Numbered from the stretch's first letter, positions 49,178 to 59,360 are shown. The stretch is DNA of 64,000 nt from Buttiauxella gaviniae (GCF_040786275.1 NZ_JBFMVT010000002.1:3224001-3288000); one strand, 5' to 3'. Numbers and translations are program-made. The notes: generated by a model from the letters alone, not told the origin.

Positions 49178-49309
49178 CTCTAGGCTTTTGGTATCATATT
49201 CGGATTGGATTAATCTGTATTTGTTTCGGACAATGAGTTTGCCGACTGATTAGAAAATTAATCAGTAAGCAGTGGCATATAAAAAGGCATATAACAGAGG
49301 GTTAATAAC

Positions 49310-50437
49310 ATGAAAGTTAAAGTACTGTCCCTCCTGGTTCCAGCATTGCTGGTAGCAGGCACCGCTCATGCGGCCGAAATTTATAACAAAGACGGCAACA
49401 AATTAGATCTGTACGGTAAAGTAGATGGTTTACATTACTTTTCTGATGACAAAGGTTCTGACGGTGATCAGTCTTATGTTCGTATCGGTTTCAAAGGTGA
49501 AACCCAGGTAAATGACCAACTGACCGGTTACGGCCAGTGGGAATACAACGTTCAGGCAAACGATACTGAAAGCAGCTCCGACCAGGCGTGGACGCGTGTT
49601 GGTTTCGCCGGTATTCGCGTTGCTGATGCAGGTTCCTTCGACTACGGTCGTAACTACGGCGTAGTTTACGATGTCGCATCCTGGACCGACGTTCTGCCTG
49701 AGTTCGGCGGTGACACCTACGGTGCTGATAACTTCATGTTCAGCCGTGCTAATGGCGTTGCAACTTACCGTAACACCGATTTCTTCGGTCTGGTTGACGG
49801 CCTGAACTTCGCTGTTCAGTACCAGGGTAAAAACGGCAGCACCTCTGGTGAAGACTTCACCGGTCGTAGCGTTCTGAAACAGAACGGTGACGGCTACGGT
49901 ATGTCCTTAACTTATGATTTGGGCGAAGGCTTCAGTGCTGGTGCGGCAATGGCTTCTTCCAAACGTACTGCTGACCAGAACAACGAAACAGGTATCTACG
50001 GTAACGGTGATCGCGCTGACGCTTACACCGGTGGTCTGAAATATGACGCCAACAATATCTACCTGGCAGCTCAGTACACCCAAACTTACAACGCAACCCG
50101 CTTCGGTGGCTCTGGTCGTTCAGCTGATGATGCTTACGGTTTTGCTGACAAAGCGCAGAACTTTGAAGTTGTTGCCCAGTACCAGTTCGACTTCGGTCTG
50201 CGTCCATCCGTTGCTTACCTGCAATCTAAGGGCAAAGATATCAGCAACGGCATTAACAACTATGGCGACCAGGATCTGCTGAAGTATGTTGATGTGGGCG
50301 CGACTTACTACTTCAACAAAAACATGTCCACCTATGTTGATTACAAAATCAACCTGCTGGATGAAAACGAGTTTACCCGCGCAGCCGGTATCTCTACCGA
50401 TGACATCGTAGGTGTTGGTCTGGTTTACCAGTTCTAA
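49310..50437 (+). CDS. ompC: Outer membrane porin OmpC
   Basis: Trimeric general porin for small hydrophilic solutes. The 375-residue precursor has the signal peptide [21 protein letters not shown] and mature start [20 protein letters not shown]. The constriction loop 3 motif [14 protein letters not shown] is present, and the protein ends in the barrel-insertion signal GLVYQF. Its leader and position next to micF, rcsD and rcsB identify it as OmpC rather than OmpF or PhoE. Surface loops (for example [10 protein letters not shown]) differ from E. coli, as expected for exposed loops. Confidence 0.96.
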   Translation: MKVKVLSLLVPALLVAGTAHAAEIYNKDGNKLDLYGKVDGLHYFSDDKGSDGDQSYVRIGFKGETQVNDQLTGYGQWEYNVQANDTESSSDQAWTRVGFAGIRVADAGSFDYGRNYGVVYDVASWTDVLPEFGGDTYGADNFMFSRANGVATYRNTDFFGLVDGLNFAVQYQGKNGSTSGEDFTGRSVLKQNGDGYGMSLTYDLGEGFSAGAAMASSKRTADQNNETGIYGNGDRADAYTGGLKYDANNIYLAAQYTQTYNATRFGGSGRSADDAYGFADKAQNFEVVAQYQFDFGLRPSVAYLQSKGKDISNGINNYGDQDLLKYVDVGATYYFNKNMSTYVDYKINLLDENEFTRAAGISTDDIVGVGLVYQF

Positions 50438-50459
50438 TATCTGCTGTTGTAATCAAAGT

Positions 50460-50484
50460 GAAAGGCGCCTCAGGGCGCCTTTTT
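50460..50484 (+). terminator. Rho-independent terminator of ompC
   Basis: Stem AAAGGCGCC / GGCGCCTTT with loop TCAG and a T-run, 23 bp past the ompC stop. Confidence 0.88.
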
Positions 50485-50573
50485 TACGTCTGAACCCTCA
50501 ACAACACTTCACTTTTAACCACATTTTTTGCCAGTTGGTGTACCCTTTTGCGCTCGAACAGGAGAGAGAAACA

Positions 50574-51614
50574 ATGGACTTACGATTATTACGCTATGGC
50601 CTGTTTGCCATAGTCGTGGGCGCGTTAGCGGGCTGTGATAACCCAACGGCGAAAAGCAGCGCGGGGATGGTGCTGGAAGGTAAAACCATGGGCACCTACT
50701 GGCGTGCAAGCCTTGCAGGCGTTGACAACGCACGGCAGGCAGAACTGCGCGAAAAAATCCAGGCGCAGCTCGATGGCGACGATCGCTTGTTATCGACCTA
50801 CAAAAAAGATTCTGCATTATCCCGCTTCAACCAGTCTACTTCGACGGAACCGTATCCGGTTACTGAGGCGATGAGCGATATTGTCACCATGGCTTTGCGC
50901 ATTGGCGCGAAAACAGACGGCGCGATGGATATCACCGTTGGCCCGCTGGTGAATCTCTGGGGTTTTGGCCCGGATAAACAACCGATTAAAACCCCTGATC
51001 AGGCACAAATCGACGCCGCGAAAGCCTTAACCGGTTTGCATCATCTGACGGTAATAAACCAGGCTGGAAAGCAGTGGTTGCAGAAAGATCTTCCCCGTTT
51101 GTATGTTGATCTCTCCACTATGGGCGAGGGTTACGCTGCGGATCATCTGGCGCGTTTGATGGAACAAAACGGGATCAGCCGTTATCTGGTTTCAGTGGGC
51201 GGAGCCGTGGTCACGCGTGGCACCAATCCAGAAGGTAAAGCCTGGCGCGTTGCCATTCAGAAACCGACCGATCGTGAAAATGCGGTGCAAGCGGTTGTAG
51301 ATCTCAACGGGCATGGCATCAGCACTTCTGGAAGTTATCGTAACTATTACGAGCTGGATGGAAAACGCCTCTCGCATGTGATTGATCCGCAAACCGGCCA
51401 GCCCATTCAGCACAAACTGGTTTCCGCGACGGTGATTGCTCCGACCGCGATGGAAGCCGATGGCTGGGATACCGGGCTTATGGTGCTGGGCACTGAGAAA
51501 GCCAAACAGGTTGCGCAAAAAGAGGGCCTGGCGGTCTATTTGATCACCAAAGAAGGTGACAGCTTTACGACGTGGATGTCCCCGCAGTTTAAAACCTTCC
51601 TGTTAAGCGAGTAA
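50574..51614 (+). CDS. apbE: FAD:protein FMN transferase, lipoprotein ApbE
   Basis: Attaches FMN covalently to periplasmic-side flavoproteins such as Nqr and Rnf subunits, using FAD and magnesium. The 346-residue protein has a lipoprotein signal (LFAIVVGALAGC, modified Cys at 21). Conserved motifs are GKTMGTYW, GAMDITVGPLVNLWGFG, VDLSTMGEGYAAD, VSVGG and the metal-site region APTAMEADGWDTGLMVLG. The ATG at 50574 follows GGAGAGAGAAACA; the longer frame starting inside ompC is not coding. Same position as in E. coli, between ompC and ada. Confidence 0.95.
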   Translation: MDLRLLRYGLFAIVVGALAGCDNPTAKSSAGMVLEGKTMGTYWRASLAGVDNARQAELREKIQAQLDGDDRLLSTYKKDSALSRFNQSTSTEPYPVTEAMSDIVTMALRIGAKTDGAMDITVGPLVNLWGFGPDKQPIKTPDQAQIDAAKALTGLHHLTVINQAGKQWLQKDLPRLYVDLSTMGEGYAADHLARLMEQNGISRYLVSVGGAVVTRGTNPEGKAWRVAIQKPTDRENAVQAVVDLNGHGISTSGSYRNYYELDGKRLSHVIDPQTGQPIQHKLVSATVIAPTAMEADGWDTGLMVLGTEKAKQVAQKEGLAVYLITKEGDSFTTWMSPQFKTFLLSE

Positions 51615-51627
51615 AATTAGAAAGCAA
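51615..51627 (+). promoter_or_regulatory. Ada box of the ada-alkB operon
   Basis: AAT-N6-GCAA (AATTAGAAAGCAA) matches the methylated-Ada binding pattern. It begins directly after the apbE stop codon, about 70 bp upstream of ada. Confidence 0.7.
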
Positions 51628-51696
51628 GATTGCGGGTTTCTCTTCGCGGTGAAGCTGTCAAAGTCATATCGTGACAGCAAAATAAAGGAGCCAGTC

Positions 51697-52767
51697 ATGA
51701 AAGATTTTTTTGACAATGCCACCGATGAAAGCCGCTGGCAGGCCGTGGAAACCCGCGATAGTCGCGCAGACGGGCAGTTTATTTTTGCGGTGAAAACCAC
51801 CGGAATTTGCTGCCGTCCTTCCTGCAGCGCACGCCACCCGTTACGCAAAAATGTGCTCTTCTTTAAAACCTTAGCAGCGGCAATCGACGCCGGTTTTCGC
51901 CCATGCAAGCGCTGCCAGCCAGACAAACTTGTCCCTGAGCAGCAGCGTATCGACCGCATTACCCAGGCCTGCCGCCTCATCGAAAGTAGCAGTGAGCCGA
52001 TTGTTCTGGCGCGTTTAGCCGCGCAAGTTGCCATGAGTCCCTTTCATTTTCACCGCCTTTTTAAACAGGTCACAGGGTTAACGCCCCACGCCTGGCAAAA
52101 AGCACTGCGGGCAAAACGCCTGCGCGAGCAATTGACGCAAGGTGATCTGGTCACGCGCGCCATTTTCGATGCGGGTTATCAATCCGGGAGCAATTTCTAC
52201 CAGCAAGCGAATGAAGTGTTAGGGATGACGGCGAAGCAATACCGGCAGGGGGGCGAACGCACAGTGATTCAGTTTGTGACGGGTTCTTGTTGGCTGGGGG
52301 AATTTCTGGTCGCCCGCAGCGAGCGGGGAATTTGCGCCATACTATTAGGGAATGATGCGCAAGAACTGGGCCACGAACTGGAAACGCTGTTCCCGCACTC
52401 TTCGCTCATGACGGGCGACGAACAGTTTGCCCAAAGCGTGGCGCAGGTGGTGAGCTTCCTTGAACATCCATGCGAGCATTTCTCTTTGCCGCTGGACATC
52501 CAGGGAACCGCGTTTCAACAGCAAGTCTGGCAGGCACTGCGTGATATTCCTGCCGGGCAGACCGCCAGCTACAGTGATATTGCCCAACGCATTGGCAAAC
52601 CGCAGGCGGTTCGCGCCGTAGCGGGGGCTTGTGCGGCAAACAAACTGGCGGTGATTATTCCCTGCCACCGTGTTGTACGTAACGACGGTGCAATTTCGGG
52701 TTACCGTTGGGGCGTGGAACGTAAACGTCAACTTCTTGAAATAGAGGCCAAACTGCAGGAGGAGTAA
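51697..52767 (+). CDS. ada: Bifunctional DNA methyltransferase and transcription activator Ada
   Basis: Repairs methylphosphotriesters and O6-methylguanine, and when methylated activates ada-alkB. The 356-residue protein has an N-terminal zinc domain with Cys39, 43, 70 and 73, corresponding to 38, 42, 69 and 72 of E. coli. An additional Cys38 lies beside the methyl-accepting one (TTGICCRPSC). An AraC-type helix-turn-helix follows (MSPFHFHRLFKQVTG), then the C-terminal methyltransferase domain with acceptor Cys in IIPCHRVV. The ATG at 51697 follows AAAGGAGCC. It overlaps alkB by one base. Confidence 0.95.
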   Translation: MKDFFDNATDESRWQAVETRDSRADGQFIFAVKTTGICCRPSCSARHPLRKNVLFFKTLAAAIDAGFRPCKRCQPDKLVPEQQRIDRITQACRLIESSSEPIVLARLAAQVAMSPFHFHRLFKQVTGLTPHAWQKALRAKRLREQLTQGDLVTRAIFDAGYQSGSNFYQQANEVLGMTAKQYRQGGERTVIQFVTGSCWLGEFLVARSERGICAILLGNDAQELGHELETLFPHSSLMTGDEQFAQSVAQVVSFLEHPCEHFSLPLDIQGTAFQQQVWQALRDIPAGQTASYSDIAQRIGKPQAVRAVAGACAANKLAVIIPCHRVVRNDGAISGYRWGVERKRQLLEIEAKLQEE

Positions 52768-53408
52768 TGCTCGATTTATTTGCCGATGAAGCACCGTGGA
52801 TTGAGCCGCTGGCGGATGGGGCAGTGATCCTGCGTCGTTTTGCCAGTGCCGATGCGCAGGCATTGATCGCTCAAATTTCGGAACTCGCCGCAGCTTCCCC
52901 GTTTCGCCAGATGGTCACACCCGGCGGGTACACCATGTCCGTGGCGATGACCAACTGTGGGGAAGTCGGCTGGACAACCGATCATCACGGTTATCTCTAT
53001 TCGCCGATTGACCCGCTCACTTCGCAGCCCTGGCCCGCTATGCCCACTCTTTTCAGAACGCTATCCGATGGAGCCTCTAAAGCTGCCGGGTACGCTGATT
53101 TTACCCCTGACGCCTGCCTGATTAACCGCTACGCATCGGGAGCCAAACTTTCGCTGCACCAGGATAAAGACGAGCTAAATCTACAGCAGCCGATCGTCTC
53201 CGTTTCTCTGGGCTTACCGGCGGTGTTTCAGTTTGGCGGCCTTAAACGCAACGATCCGCTTAAAAAAGTGATGCTCGAACACGGCGACGTAGTGGTATGG
53301 GGTGGGCCTTCAAGGCTGTTTTATCATGGGATTTTACCGCTCAAATCGGGCCACCATTCCGCCACCGGCGAATACCGCTTTAATCTGACGTTCCGTCATA
53401 CTCGCTAA
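52767..53408 (+). CDS. alkB: DNA oxidative demethylase AlkB
   Basis: Iron- and 2-oxoglutarate-dependent dioxygenase removing 1-methyladenine and 3-methylcytosine from DNA and RNA. The 213-residue protein has the iron ligands His and Asp in KLSLHQDKDE (about residues 131-133) and the second His in LFYHGILPL. Oxoglutarate-binding arginines are in EYRFNLTFRHTR. Its ATG overlaps the ada stop (TAATG), so both are made as one alkylation-response unit. Confidence 0.96.
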   Translation: MLDLFADEAPWIEPLADGAVILRRFASADAQALIAQISELAAASPFRQMVTPGGYTMSVAMTNCGEVGWTTDHHGYLYSPIDPLTSQPWPAMPTLFRTLSDGASKAAGYADFTPDACLINRYASGAKLSLHQDKDELNLQQPIVSVSLGLPAVFQFGGLKRNDPLKKVMLEHGDVVVWGGPSRLFYHGILPLKSGHHSATGEYRFNLTFRHTR

Positions 53409-53492
53409 CACGAATATAAATAAGAATTATTCTTGCTCTGGAACAATAGCCGTTTAAACTGCTCGCTGTTTTCGATTGACGGGTAGTGAGTA

Positions 53493-55139
53493 ATGGAACT
53501 TTTGCGTGTGGTTTACCGGCAGTATCGCTGGCCTTTCTTAATGGTGATGGCACTCAGCCTGCTTAGTGCGGCACTGGGTATTGGCCTAATCGCCTTTATT
53601 AATCTGCGACTGATCGAAACGCCGGATATTTCCCTTTCGGTACTGCCCGAATTTCTCGGCTTGCTGCTGTTATTAATGGCGGTGACGCTCGGCTCACAGT
53701 TGGCGCTGACGACGCTTGGGCACCATTTTGTCTTCCGTCTGCGCAGCGAATTTATTAAACGCCTGATGGATACACACGTTGAGCGTGTCGAACAGCTCGG
53801 CAGCGCAGCGCTGCTGGCCGGTTTAACCAGTGACGTACGCAATATTACCATTGCCTTTGTGCGCCTGCCGGAGCTGGTTCAGGGCATTATTCTGACCTTC
53901 GGCTCAGCGGCCTACCTGGCGTGGTTATCGCCAAAAATGCTCGGCGTAACGGCGATTTGGGTCGCGGTAACTATCCTCGGCGGTTACCTGCTGGTGGCGC
54001 GTGTCTATAAACACCTGGCGCACCTGCGTGAAGTTGAAGACCAACTCTATAACGATTATCAGACCGTCATTGAAGGGCGCAAAGAGCTGGCGTTAAACCG
54101 CGAACGTGCGGAGCGTGTGTATGATGACATCTATATTCCCCACGCCACGGATTACCGCAGCCATATCATTCGTGCCGATACCTTCCACCTGAGCGCGGTG
54201 AACTGGTCGAACATTATGATGCTTGGCGTTATCGGCCTGGTATTCTGGATGGCAAACAGCCTCGGGTGGTCAGATACCAACGTCGCGGCGACCTTTTCCC
54301 TGACGCTGCTGTTTTTACGTACGCCGCTGCTGTCGGCGGTGGGTGCGTTACCGACTTTGCTCACCGCTCAGGTGGCGTTTAACAAACTCAACAAGTTCCA
54401 CCTCGCACCGTACGATGCGCAATTCCCACGCAGTAAAGAGCCAGCCCGTTGGCAAACGCTTGAAATGCGCGATGTGGTGTTCCAGTACGGGGACAACACC
54501 TTCTCCGTGGGCCCGCTGAATCTCAAAATTGAGCGTGGCGAATTGCTCTTTCTGATTGGCGGAAACGGTAGCGGCAAATCCACCATGGCGATGTTGCTTA
54601 CCGGGCTTTACCAGCCGGTATCCGGCGCTATCTATCTGGATGGTAAAAAGATTGATGCCAGTAATCAGGATGACTACCGCAAACTGTTTTCTGCGGTGTT
54701 TACCGATGTCTGGCTGTTTGACAGACTGCTTGGCCCGCAAGGGGAACAGGCGAATCCAGAGCTGGTTGCCACCTGGCTTGAACGCCTGAAAATGGGTAAC
54801 AAACTGGAGCTGGAAAACGGCACCATTCTCAATCTGAAATTGTCCAAAGGTCAGCGTAAACGAGTGGCATTACTGCTGGCGCTGGCGGAAGAGCGCGACA
54901 TTATTTTGTTAGATGAATGGGCGGCCGACCAGGATCCCCATTTCCGCCGCGAGTTCTACCAGACGCTGCTGCCGCTTATGCAGCAAATGGGCAAAACCAT
55001 TTTTGCGATCAGCCATGACGATCACTACTTTATTCATGCCGACAGGTTGCTGGAGATGAACCAGGGGCAGTTAAGCGAACTGACGGGCCTTGAGCGAGAA
55101 AGTGCATCCAGAGATGCGGTGGCCCGAACCGGAAGCTAA
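53493..55139 (+). CDS. yojI: ABC transporter permease/ATPase YojI
   Basis: Fused exporter half-transporter; in E. coli YojI pumps microcin J25 out together with TolC. The 548-residue protein has six predicted membrane helices in residues 1-310. The ATPase domain has Walker [10 protein letters not shown], signature LSKGQRKR and Walker [14 protein letters not shown], followed by the switch His in AISHDDHYF. It follows alkB by 84 bp and ends the block that matches the E. coli 50-51 min region. Confidence 0.94.
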   Translation: MELLRVVYRQYRWPFLMVMALSLLSAALGIGLIAFINLRLIETPDISLSVLPEFLGLLLLLMAVTLGSQLALTTLGHHFVFRLRSEFIKRLMDTHVERVEQLGSAALLAGLTSDVRNITIAFVRLPELVQGIILTFGSAAYLAWLSPKMLGVTAIWVAVTILGGYLLVARVYKHLAHLREVEDQLYNDYQTVIEGRKELALNRERAERVYDDIYIPHATDYRSHIIRADTFHLSAVNWSNIMMLGVIGLVFWMANSLGWSDTNVAATFSLTLLFLRTPLLSAVGALPTLLTAQVAFNKLNKFHLAPYDAQFPRSKEPARWQTLEMRDVVFQYGDNTFSVGPLNLKIERGELLFLIGGNGSGKSTMAMLLTGLYQPVSGAIYLDGKKIDASNQDDYRKLFSAVFTDVWLFDRLLGPQGEQANPELVATWLERLKMGNKLELENGTILNLKLSKGQRKRVALLLALAEERDIILLDEWAADQDPHFRREFYQTLLPLMQQMGKTIFAISHDDHYFIHADRLLEMNQGQLSELTGLERESASRDAVARTGS

Positions 55140-55196
55140 TCCCGGCAGTATCACATTAACCTGGCAACCCATTCACCTATCAATGCCTGCCATCTC

Positions 55197-55226
55197 AAAC
55201 CAGTCTTAATCGACTGGTTTTTTGTT
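55197..55226 (+). terminator. Rho-independent terminator of yojI
   Basis: Stem AAACCAGTC / GACTGGTTT with loop TTAATC and a T-rich tail. Confidence 0.85.
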
Positions 55227-55281
55227 TTATGCGCCGCGACCCGCTATAACTTAGCTCGTCGCAAAAAGGGAAAACTGCCAG

Positions 55282-56709
55282 ATGCCTGTCACTCCAAAGT
55301 ACAGCGCCAAACAGCGTGCGCAAGACCGAGCCAGAATCCTTCAAATCCTGTTAACCAATAAAGCGGTAGCCACCGGTATTCTTGGCAAACTACCGCAGCC
55401 GCAAGCACAAACGCCCGAGCAGGATATCGCCGAAATCATGACGCTGGTGGCAAGACTGCCCGCCGCCGATCTCGCTGATGTCCTGGAAGCGTTGCCGACC
55501 GAAGAACGCCATGCTTTATGGCGGCTGGTAAAAGACGATCGGCGCGGCAAAGTGTTGATTGAAGCCTCAGAAACCGTCTGGGACGACTTAATCGAAGACA
55601 TGAGCGATAAAGCCTTGCTCAATGTCATTCGTCCGCTGGATATCGACGACCAGATTTATCTCGCGCAATATCTGCCCCGCGACCTGATGGGGCGGCTGCT
55701 GGCAACTCTTCCGCAAGAAGAGCGCACCCGAGTCCGGCAAGTGCTGCACTACGAAAAGCACAGCGTCGGCGCGATTATGGATTTCGAAGTGATCACCGTC
55801 CGGGCAGATGTCACGCTGGCGGTGGTACAGCGTTTTCTACGCTTGCGCGGCAAAATTCCGCAAAATACCGATAAAGTTTTTGTCACCACGCGCGATAAAA
55901 CATTATTGGGAGAGTTGGGCCTGACCGCTATTTTGCTGCATGCCCCGCAAACCCCGGTGCTCAATGTGATGGACGATAACCCCACCTGTTTTGCGCCCGA
56001 AGATAACGACGAAGTGGCCGCCCGCACCTTTGAACGTGATGACCTGGTGAGTGCTGCGGTTATCGATAGCAGTGGCAAACTGATTGGCCGCCTGACCATC
56101 GATGAAATCGTCGATGTGGTTTACGAAGAGACGGATAACGACCTACGCCGTATGGGCGGCCTGAGCGCTGAAGAAGACGTGTTCGCCCCGGTCAGCAAAG
56201 CGGTTAAAGCGCGTTGGGCGTGGCTTGCGATTAACCTGTGTACCGCTTTTGTCGCCTCGCGCGTCATCGGCCTGTTCGAACATACTATTTCGCAACTGGT
56301 GGCTTTAGCATCGCTGATGCCGATTGTTGCGGGAATAGGCGGTAACACCGGAAACCAGACGATCACGATGATTGTCCGCGCTCTGGCGCTGCAACATATT
56401 CAGCCGGGAAACTTCTCCTTCCTGGTGTTGCGCGAGCTGGGTGTGGCGCTGTTTAACGGGATTATTTGGGGCGGCGTGATGGGCTGCGTCACCTGGCTGC
56501 TTTACGATGACCTTGCGTTGGGTGGCGTAATGACCCTGGCAATGGTGCTTAATTTGTTGGTGGCATCGCTGATGGGCGTCCTGATTCCGATGATCATGAT
56601 GCGGCTCGGAAAAGACCCGGCGGTGGGGTCGAGTGTACTGATTACCGCCATTACCGATACCGGCGGTTTCTTTATTTTCCTGGGGCTTGCGACGATCTTT
56701 TTGTTGTAG
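55282..56709 (+). CDS. mgtE: Magnesium transporter MgtE
   Basis: Magnesium-gated magnesium channel of the inner membrane. The 475-residue protein follows the MgtE plan. Residues 30-150 are a helical N domain, rich in LPAADLADVLEALPTEER-type repeats. A pair of CBS domains lies at about 155-280, then five membrane helices with the pore motif MPIVAGIGGNTGNQT and the end AITDTGGFFIFLGLATIFLL. E. coli K-12 lacks this family. It stands at the second gene-order junction, between yojI and modA. I see no magnesium riboswitch in the 142-bp upstream gap and no clear terminator downstream. Confidence 0.92.
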   Translation: MPVTPKYSAKQRAQDRARILQILLTNKAVATGILGKLPQPQAQTPEQDIAEIMTLVARLPAADLADVLEALPTEERHALWRLVKDDRRGKVLIEASETVWDDLIEDMSDKALLNVIRPLDIDDQIYLAQYLPRDLMGRLLATLPQEERTRVRQVLHYEKHSVGAIMDFEVITVRADVTLAVVQRFLRLRGKIPQNTDKVFVTTRDKTLLGELGLTAILLHAPQTPVLNVMDDNPTCFAPEDNDEVAARTFERDDLVSAAVIDSSGKLIGRLTIDEIVDVVYEETDNDLRRMGGLSAEEDVFAPVSKAVKARWAWLAINLCTAFVASRVIGLFEHTISQLVALASLMPIVAGIGGNTGNQTITMIVRALALQHIQPGNFSFLVLRELGVALFNGIIWGGVMGCVTWLLYDDLALGGVMTLAMVLNLLVASLMGVLIPMIMMRLGKDPAVGSSVLITAITDTGGFFIFLGLATIFLL

Positions 56710-56787
56710 CGATAGCCGCCTGAGGCACACGACGGGTTAATTATCCGAACTTACCACTTTTAAGTTCTGTAATTTCCCGTCTGGCAT

Positions 56788-56811
56788 CGTTATATTATGC
56801 AGTACATAACG
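56788..56811. promoter_or_regulatory. ModE-binding site of modABC
   Basis: A 24-bp inverted repeat with arms CGTTATATT and TACATAACG, essentially the E. coli ModE operator. It lies 20 bp upstream of the modA start. ModE with molybdate represses the operon there. modE itself, which lies next to modA in E. coli, is not in the window. Confidence 0.88.
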
Positions 56812-56830
56812 AAACGCAATGGAGATTATC

Positions 56831-57604
56831 ATGGCTAAGCAGTGGATCCGTCTGGCATTAGGTGCCGCATTGAGCGTTACTTTAGCTGGTCAGGCATGTG
56901 CCGATAACAGCAAAATTACCGTTTTTGCCGCGGCATCTTTAACTAACGCAATGCAAGATATTGCTACCCAATATCAGAAAGGCAAAACGGTTGAAATCGC
57001 TTCTTCTTTTGCCTCATCTTCAACGCTTGCACGCCAACTTGAAGCCGGTGCGCCTGCGGATTTATTCATCTCTGCCGATCAGAAATGGATGGACTACGCG
57101 GTAAGCAAAGATGCGATTAAAACGGACTCTCGCGAGACGCTGCTCGGCAACAGCCTGGTGGTGGTTGCGCCTAAAGCCAGCAAATTGGGCGATGTGGCGA
57201 TCAACGCCAAAACGGATTGGGCCTCTTTGCTGAAAGGTGGTCGTCTGGCGGTTGGCGATCCAGACCACGTTCCCGCGGGCATTTATGCTAAAGAAGCGCT
57301 GCAAAAATTAGGCGCATGGGATACGCTATCACCAAAACTTGCTCCGGCAGAAGACGTGCGTGGCGCACTGGCGCTGGTTGAACGTGATGAAGCACCGATT
57401 GGTATCGTTTATGGTTCTGATGCGGTTGCAAGCAAAGGCGTGAAAGTTGTCGGTACTTTCCCGGAAGATTCCCACAAGAAAGTGGAATACCCGATTGCCA
57501 TTGTGAAAGGCCACGACAACCCAAGCGTTAGCGCGTTTTACACTTATCTGAAAGGACCGGAAGCGGCTGCTATCTTCCAACGTTACGGATTTACGACCAA
57601 ATAA
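56831..57604 (+). CDS. modA: Molybdate-binding periplasmic protein ModA
   Basis: Captures molybdate in the periplasm for the ModBC transporter. The 257-residue precursor equals E. coli ModA. The signal peptide ends at ACA-DNSKITVFAAASL, and the ligand-binding loops are FAAASLTNAM and ASSFASSSTLARQLEAGAPAD. The ATG at 56831 follows GGAGATTATC. The last base of its stop codon begins modB. Confidence 0.96.
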   Translation: MAKQWIRLALGAALSVTLAGQACADNSKITVFAAASLTNAMQDIATQYQKGKTVEIASSFASSSTLARQLEAGAPADLFISADQKWMDYAVSKDAIKTDSRETLLGNSLVVVAPKASKLGDVAINAKTDWASLLKGGRLAVGDPDHVPAGIYAKEALQKLGAWDTLSPKLAPAEDVRGALALVERDEAPIGIVYGSDAVASKGVKVVGTFPEDSHKKVEYPIAIVKGHDNPSVSAFYTYLKGPEAAAIFQRYGFTTK

Positions 57605-58296
57605 TGATATTGACCGATCCCGAATGGCAGGCGGTACTGCTGAGCCTGAAAGTCTCAACCCTTGCGGTGCTGTTTAGTCTTCCTTTTGGGATCTTCTTTG
57701 CCTGGGTGCTGGTGCGTTGCCGGTTCCCGGGCAAAGCCTTGCTCGACAGTATTATTCATCTCCCGTTAGTGCTCCCCCCTGTGGTGGTTGGTTACCTGTT
57801 GCTGATTGCGATGGGCCGTCGCGGTGTGATTGGCGCCTGGATTTACGACGTTTTTGGCATCACCTTTGCGTTTAGCTGGCGCGGAGCGGTGCTCGCGGCG
57901 GCGGTCATGTCCTTCCCGCTGATGGTGCGTGCGATTCGCCTGGCGCTCGAAGGGGTGGATATGAAACTCGAACAGGCGGCGCGTACACTGGGTGCCGGGC
58001 GCTGGCGTGTCTTCTGCACGATTACGCTGCCGTTAACGTTACCGGGCATTATTGCCGGAACCGTGCTGGCATTTGCGCGTTCACTCGGTGAATTTGGCGC
58101 AACCATTACCTTCGTTTCGAATATTCCCGGCGAAACCCGCACCATTCCTTCGGCGATGTATACCCTGATTCAAACCCCCGGCGGCGAAAGTGCGGCGGCG
58201 CGGTTGTGCGTGATTTCGATTGTGCTGGCGCTGGTGTCATTGCTGGTGGCCGAATGGCTGGCGCGACAGAGCCGTAAACGGATAGGGGCGCTCTGA
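57604..58296 (+). CDS. modB: Molybdate ABC transporter permease ModB
   Basis: Inner-membrane channel subunit of the molybdate importer. The 230-residue protein has five predicted membrane helices. The ATPase-contact EAA loop is [27 protein letters not shown] at about residues 125-150. It overlaps modA (TAATG) and modC (TGATG) by one base each, indicating coupled translation of the three subunits. Confidence 0.96.
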   Translation: MILTDPEWQAVLLSLKVSTLAVLFSLPFGIFFAWVLVRCRFPGKALLDSIIHLPLVLPPVVVGYLLLIAMGRRGVIGAWIYDVFGITFAFSWRGAVLAAAVMSFPLMVRAIRLALEGVDMKLEQAARTLGAGRWRVFCTITLPLTLPGIIAGTVLAFARSLGEFGATITFVSNIPGETRTIPSAMYTLIQTPGGESAAARLCVISIVLALVSLLVAEWLARQSRKRIGAL

Positions 58297-59354
58297 TGCT
58301 GGAATTGAATTTTGTTCAGACGCTGGGTGACCATCGTCTGGCGATTAACGAAACCTTGCCGGGGCAGGGGATTACGGCGGTATTTGGCGTGTCTGGCGCC
58401 GGGAAAACCTCGCTGATTAACGCGATTAGCGGCCTGACTCACCCCCAGCATGGGCGCATCGTCCTCAACGATCGCGTATTAAGCGATGCCGAAAACAAAA
58501 AGTTTCTCGCTCCTGAAAAACGCCGCATTGGTTACGTGTTTCAGGACGCTCGCCTGTTCCCGCACTATCGTGTGCGCGGCAATCTTAAATACGGTATGCC
58601 AGCGCGCGCGGCCGGGCAGTTCGATAAATTAGTTGAACTGTTGGGGGTTGAACCGCTGCTCGAGCGCTTCCCATGGAGCCTGTCGGGAGGCGAAAAGCAG
58701 CGCGTAGCGATTGGTCGCGCCTTATTAACTTCGCCAGAATTGCTGCTGCTGGATGAGCCGCTCGCCTCGCTGGATATTCCGCGTAAACGCGAGCTGCTGC
58801 CGTATCTGCAACGTCTGGCGCGTGAAATTAATATCCCGATGCTCTACGTCAGCCACTCGCTGGAAGAGATTCTCCACCTGGCCGATAAAGTGCTGGTGCT
58901 GGATGGCGGTGAAGTGAAGGCATTTGGCAATCTGGAAGAGGTGTGGGGCAATAGCGTCATGCACCCGTGGCTGCCGAAAGAGCAGCAAAGCAGCGTGCTA
59001 AAAGTGACGGTGCTGGAGCATCATCCGCACTACGCCATGACCGCACTGGCGCTGGGCGATCAGCATTTGTGGGTCAATAAATTAGATAAACCGGTGCAGT
59101 CGACGTTACGCATTCGCATCCAGGCGTCGGACGTTTCGTTGATTCTCCAGCCGCCGGTAAACAGCAGTATTCGTAACGTGTTGCGGGCTAAAGTGGCGAA
59201 CTGTTATGACGATGAAGGGCAGGTGGAAGTTCAACTGGAAGTTGGCTCGCGCACGCTTTGGGCGCGGATTAGCCCGTGGGCGCGGGACGAATTAATGATA
59301 AAACCGGGCCAGTGGTTGTACGCGCAAATCAAAAGTGTGTCGATCACCGCGTGA
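58296..59354 (+). CDS. modC: Molybdate ABC transporter ATPase ModC
   Basis: Powers molybdate import. The 352-residue protein has Walker [10 protein letters not shown], signature [10 protein letters not shown], Walker [13 protein letters not shown], and the switch His in VSHSLEE. A C-terminal TOBE domain (about 290-352: [25 protein letters not shown]) can bind oxyanion and adjust activity. It is the last gene of modABC and is followed by a REP hairpin before the convergent ybhA. Confidence 0.96.
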   Translation: MLELNFVQTLGDHRLAINETLPGQGITAVFGVSGAGKTSLINAISGLTHPQHGRIVLNDRVLSDAENKKFLAPEKRRIGYVFQDARLFPHYRVRGNLKYGMPARAAGQFDKLVELLGVEPLLERFPWSLSGGEKQRVAIGRALLTSPELLLLDEPLASLDIPRKRELLPYLQRLAREINIPMLYVSHSLEEILHLADKVLVLDGGEVKAFGNLEEVWGNSVMHPWLPKEQQSSVLKVTVLEHHPHYAMTALALGDQHLWVNKLDKPVQSTLRIRIQASDVSLILQPPVNSSIRNVLRAKVANCYDDEGQVEVQLEVGSRTLWARISPWARDELMIKPGQWLYAQIKSVSITA

Positions 59355-59360
59355 AAAGTG

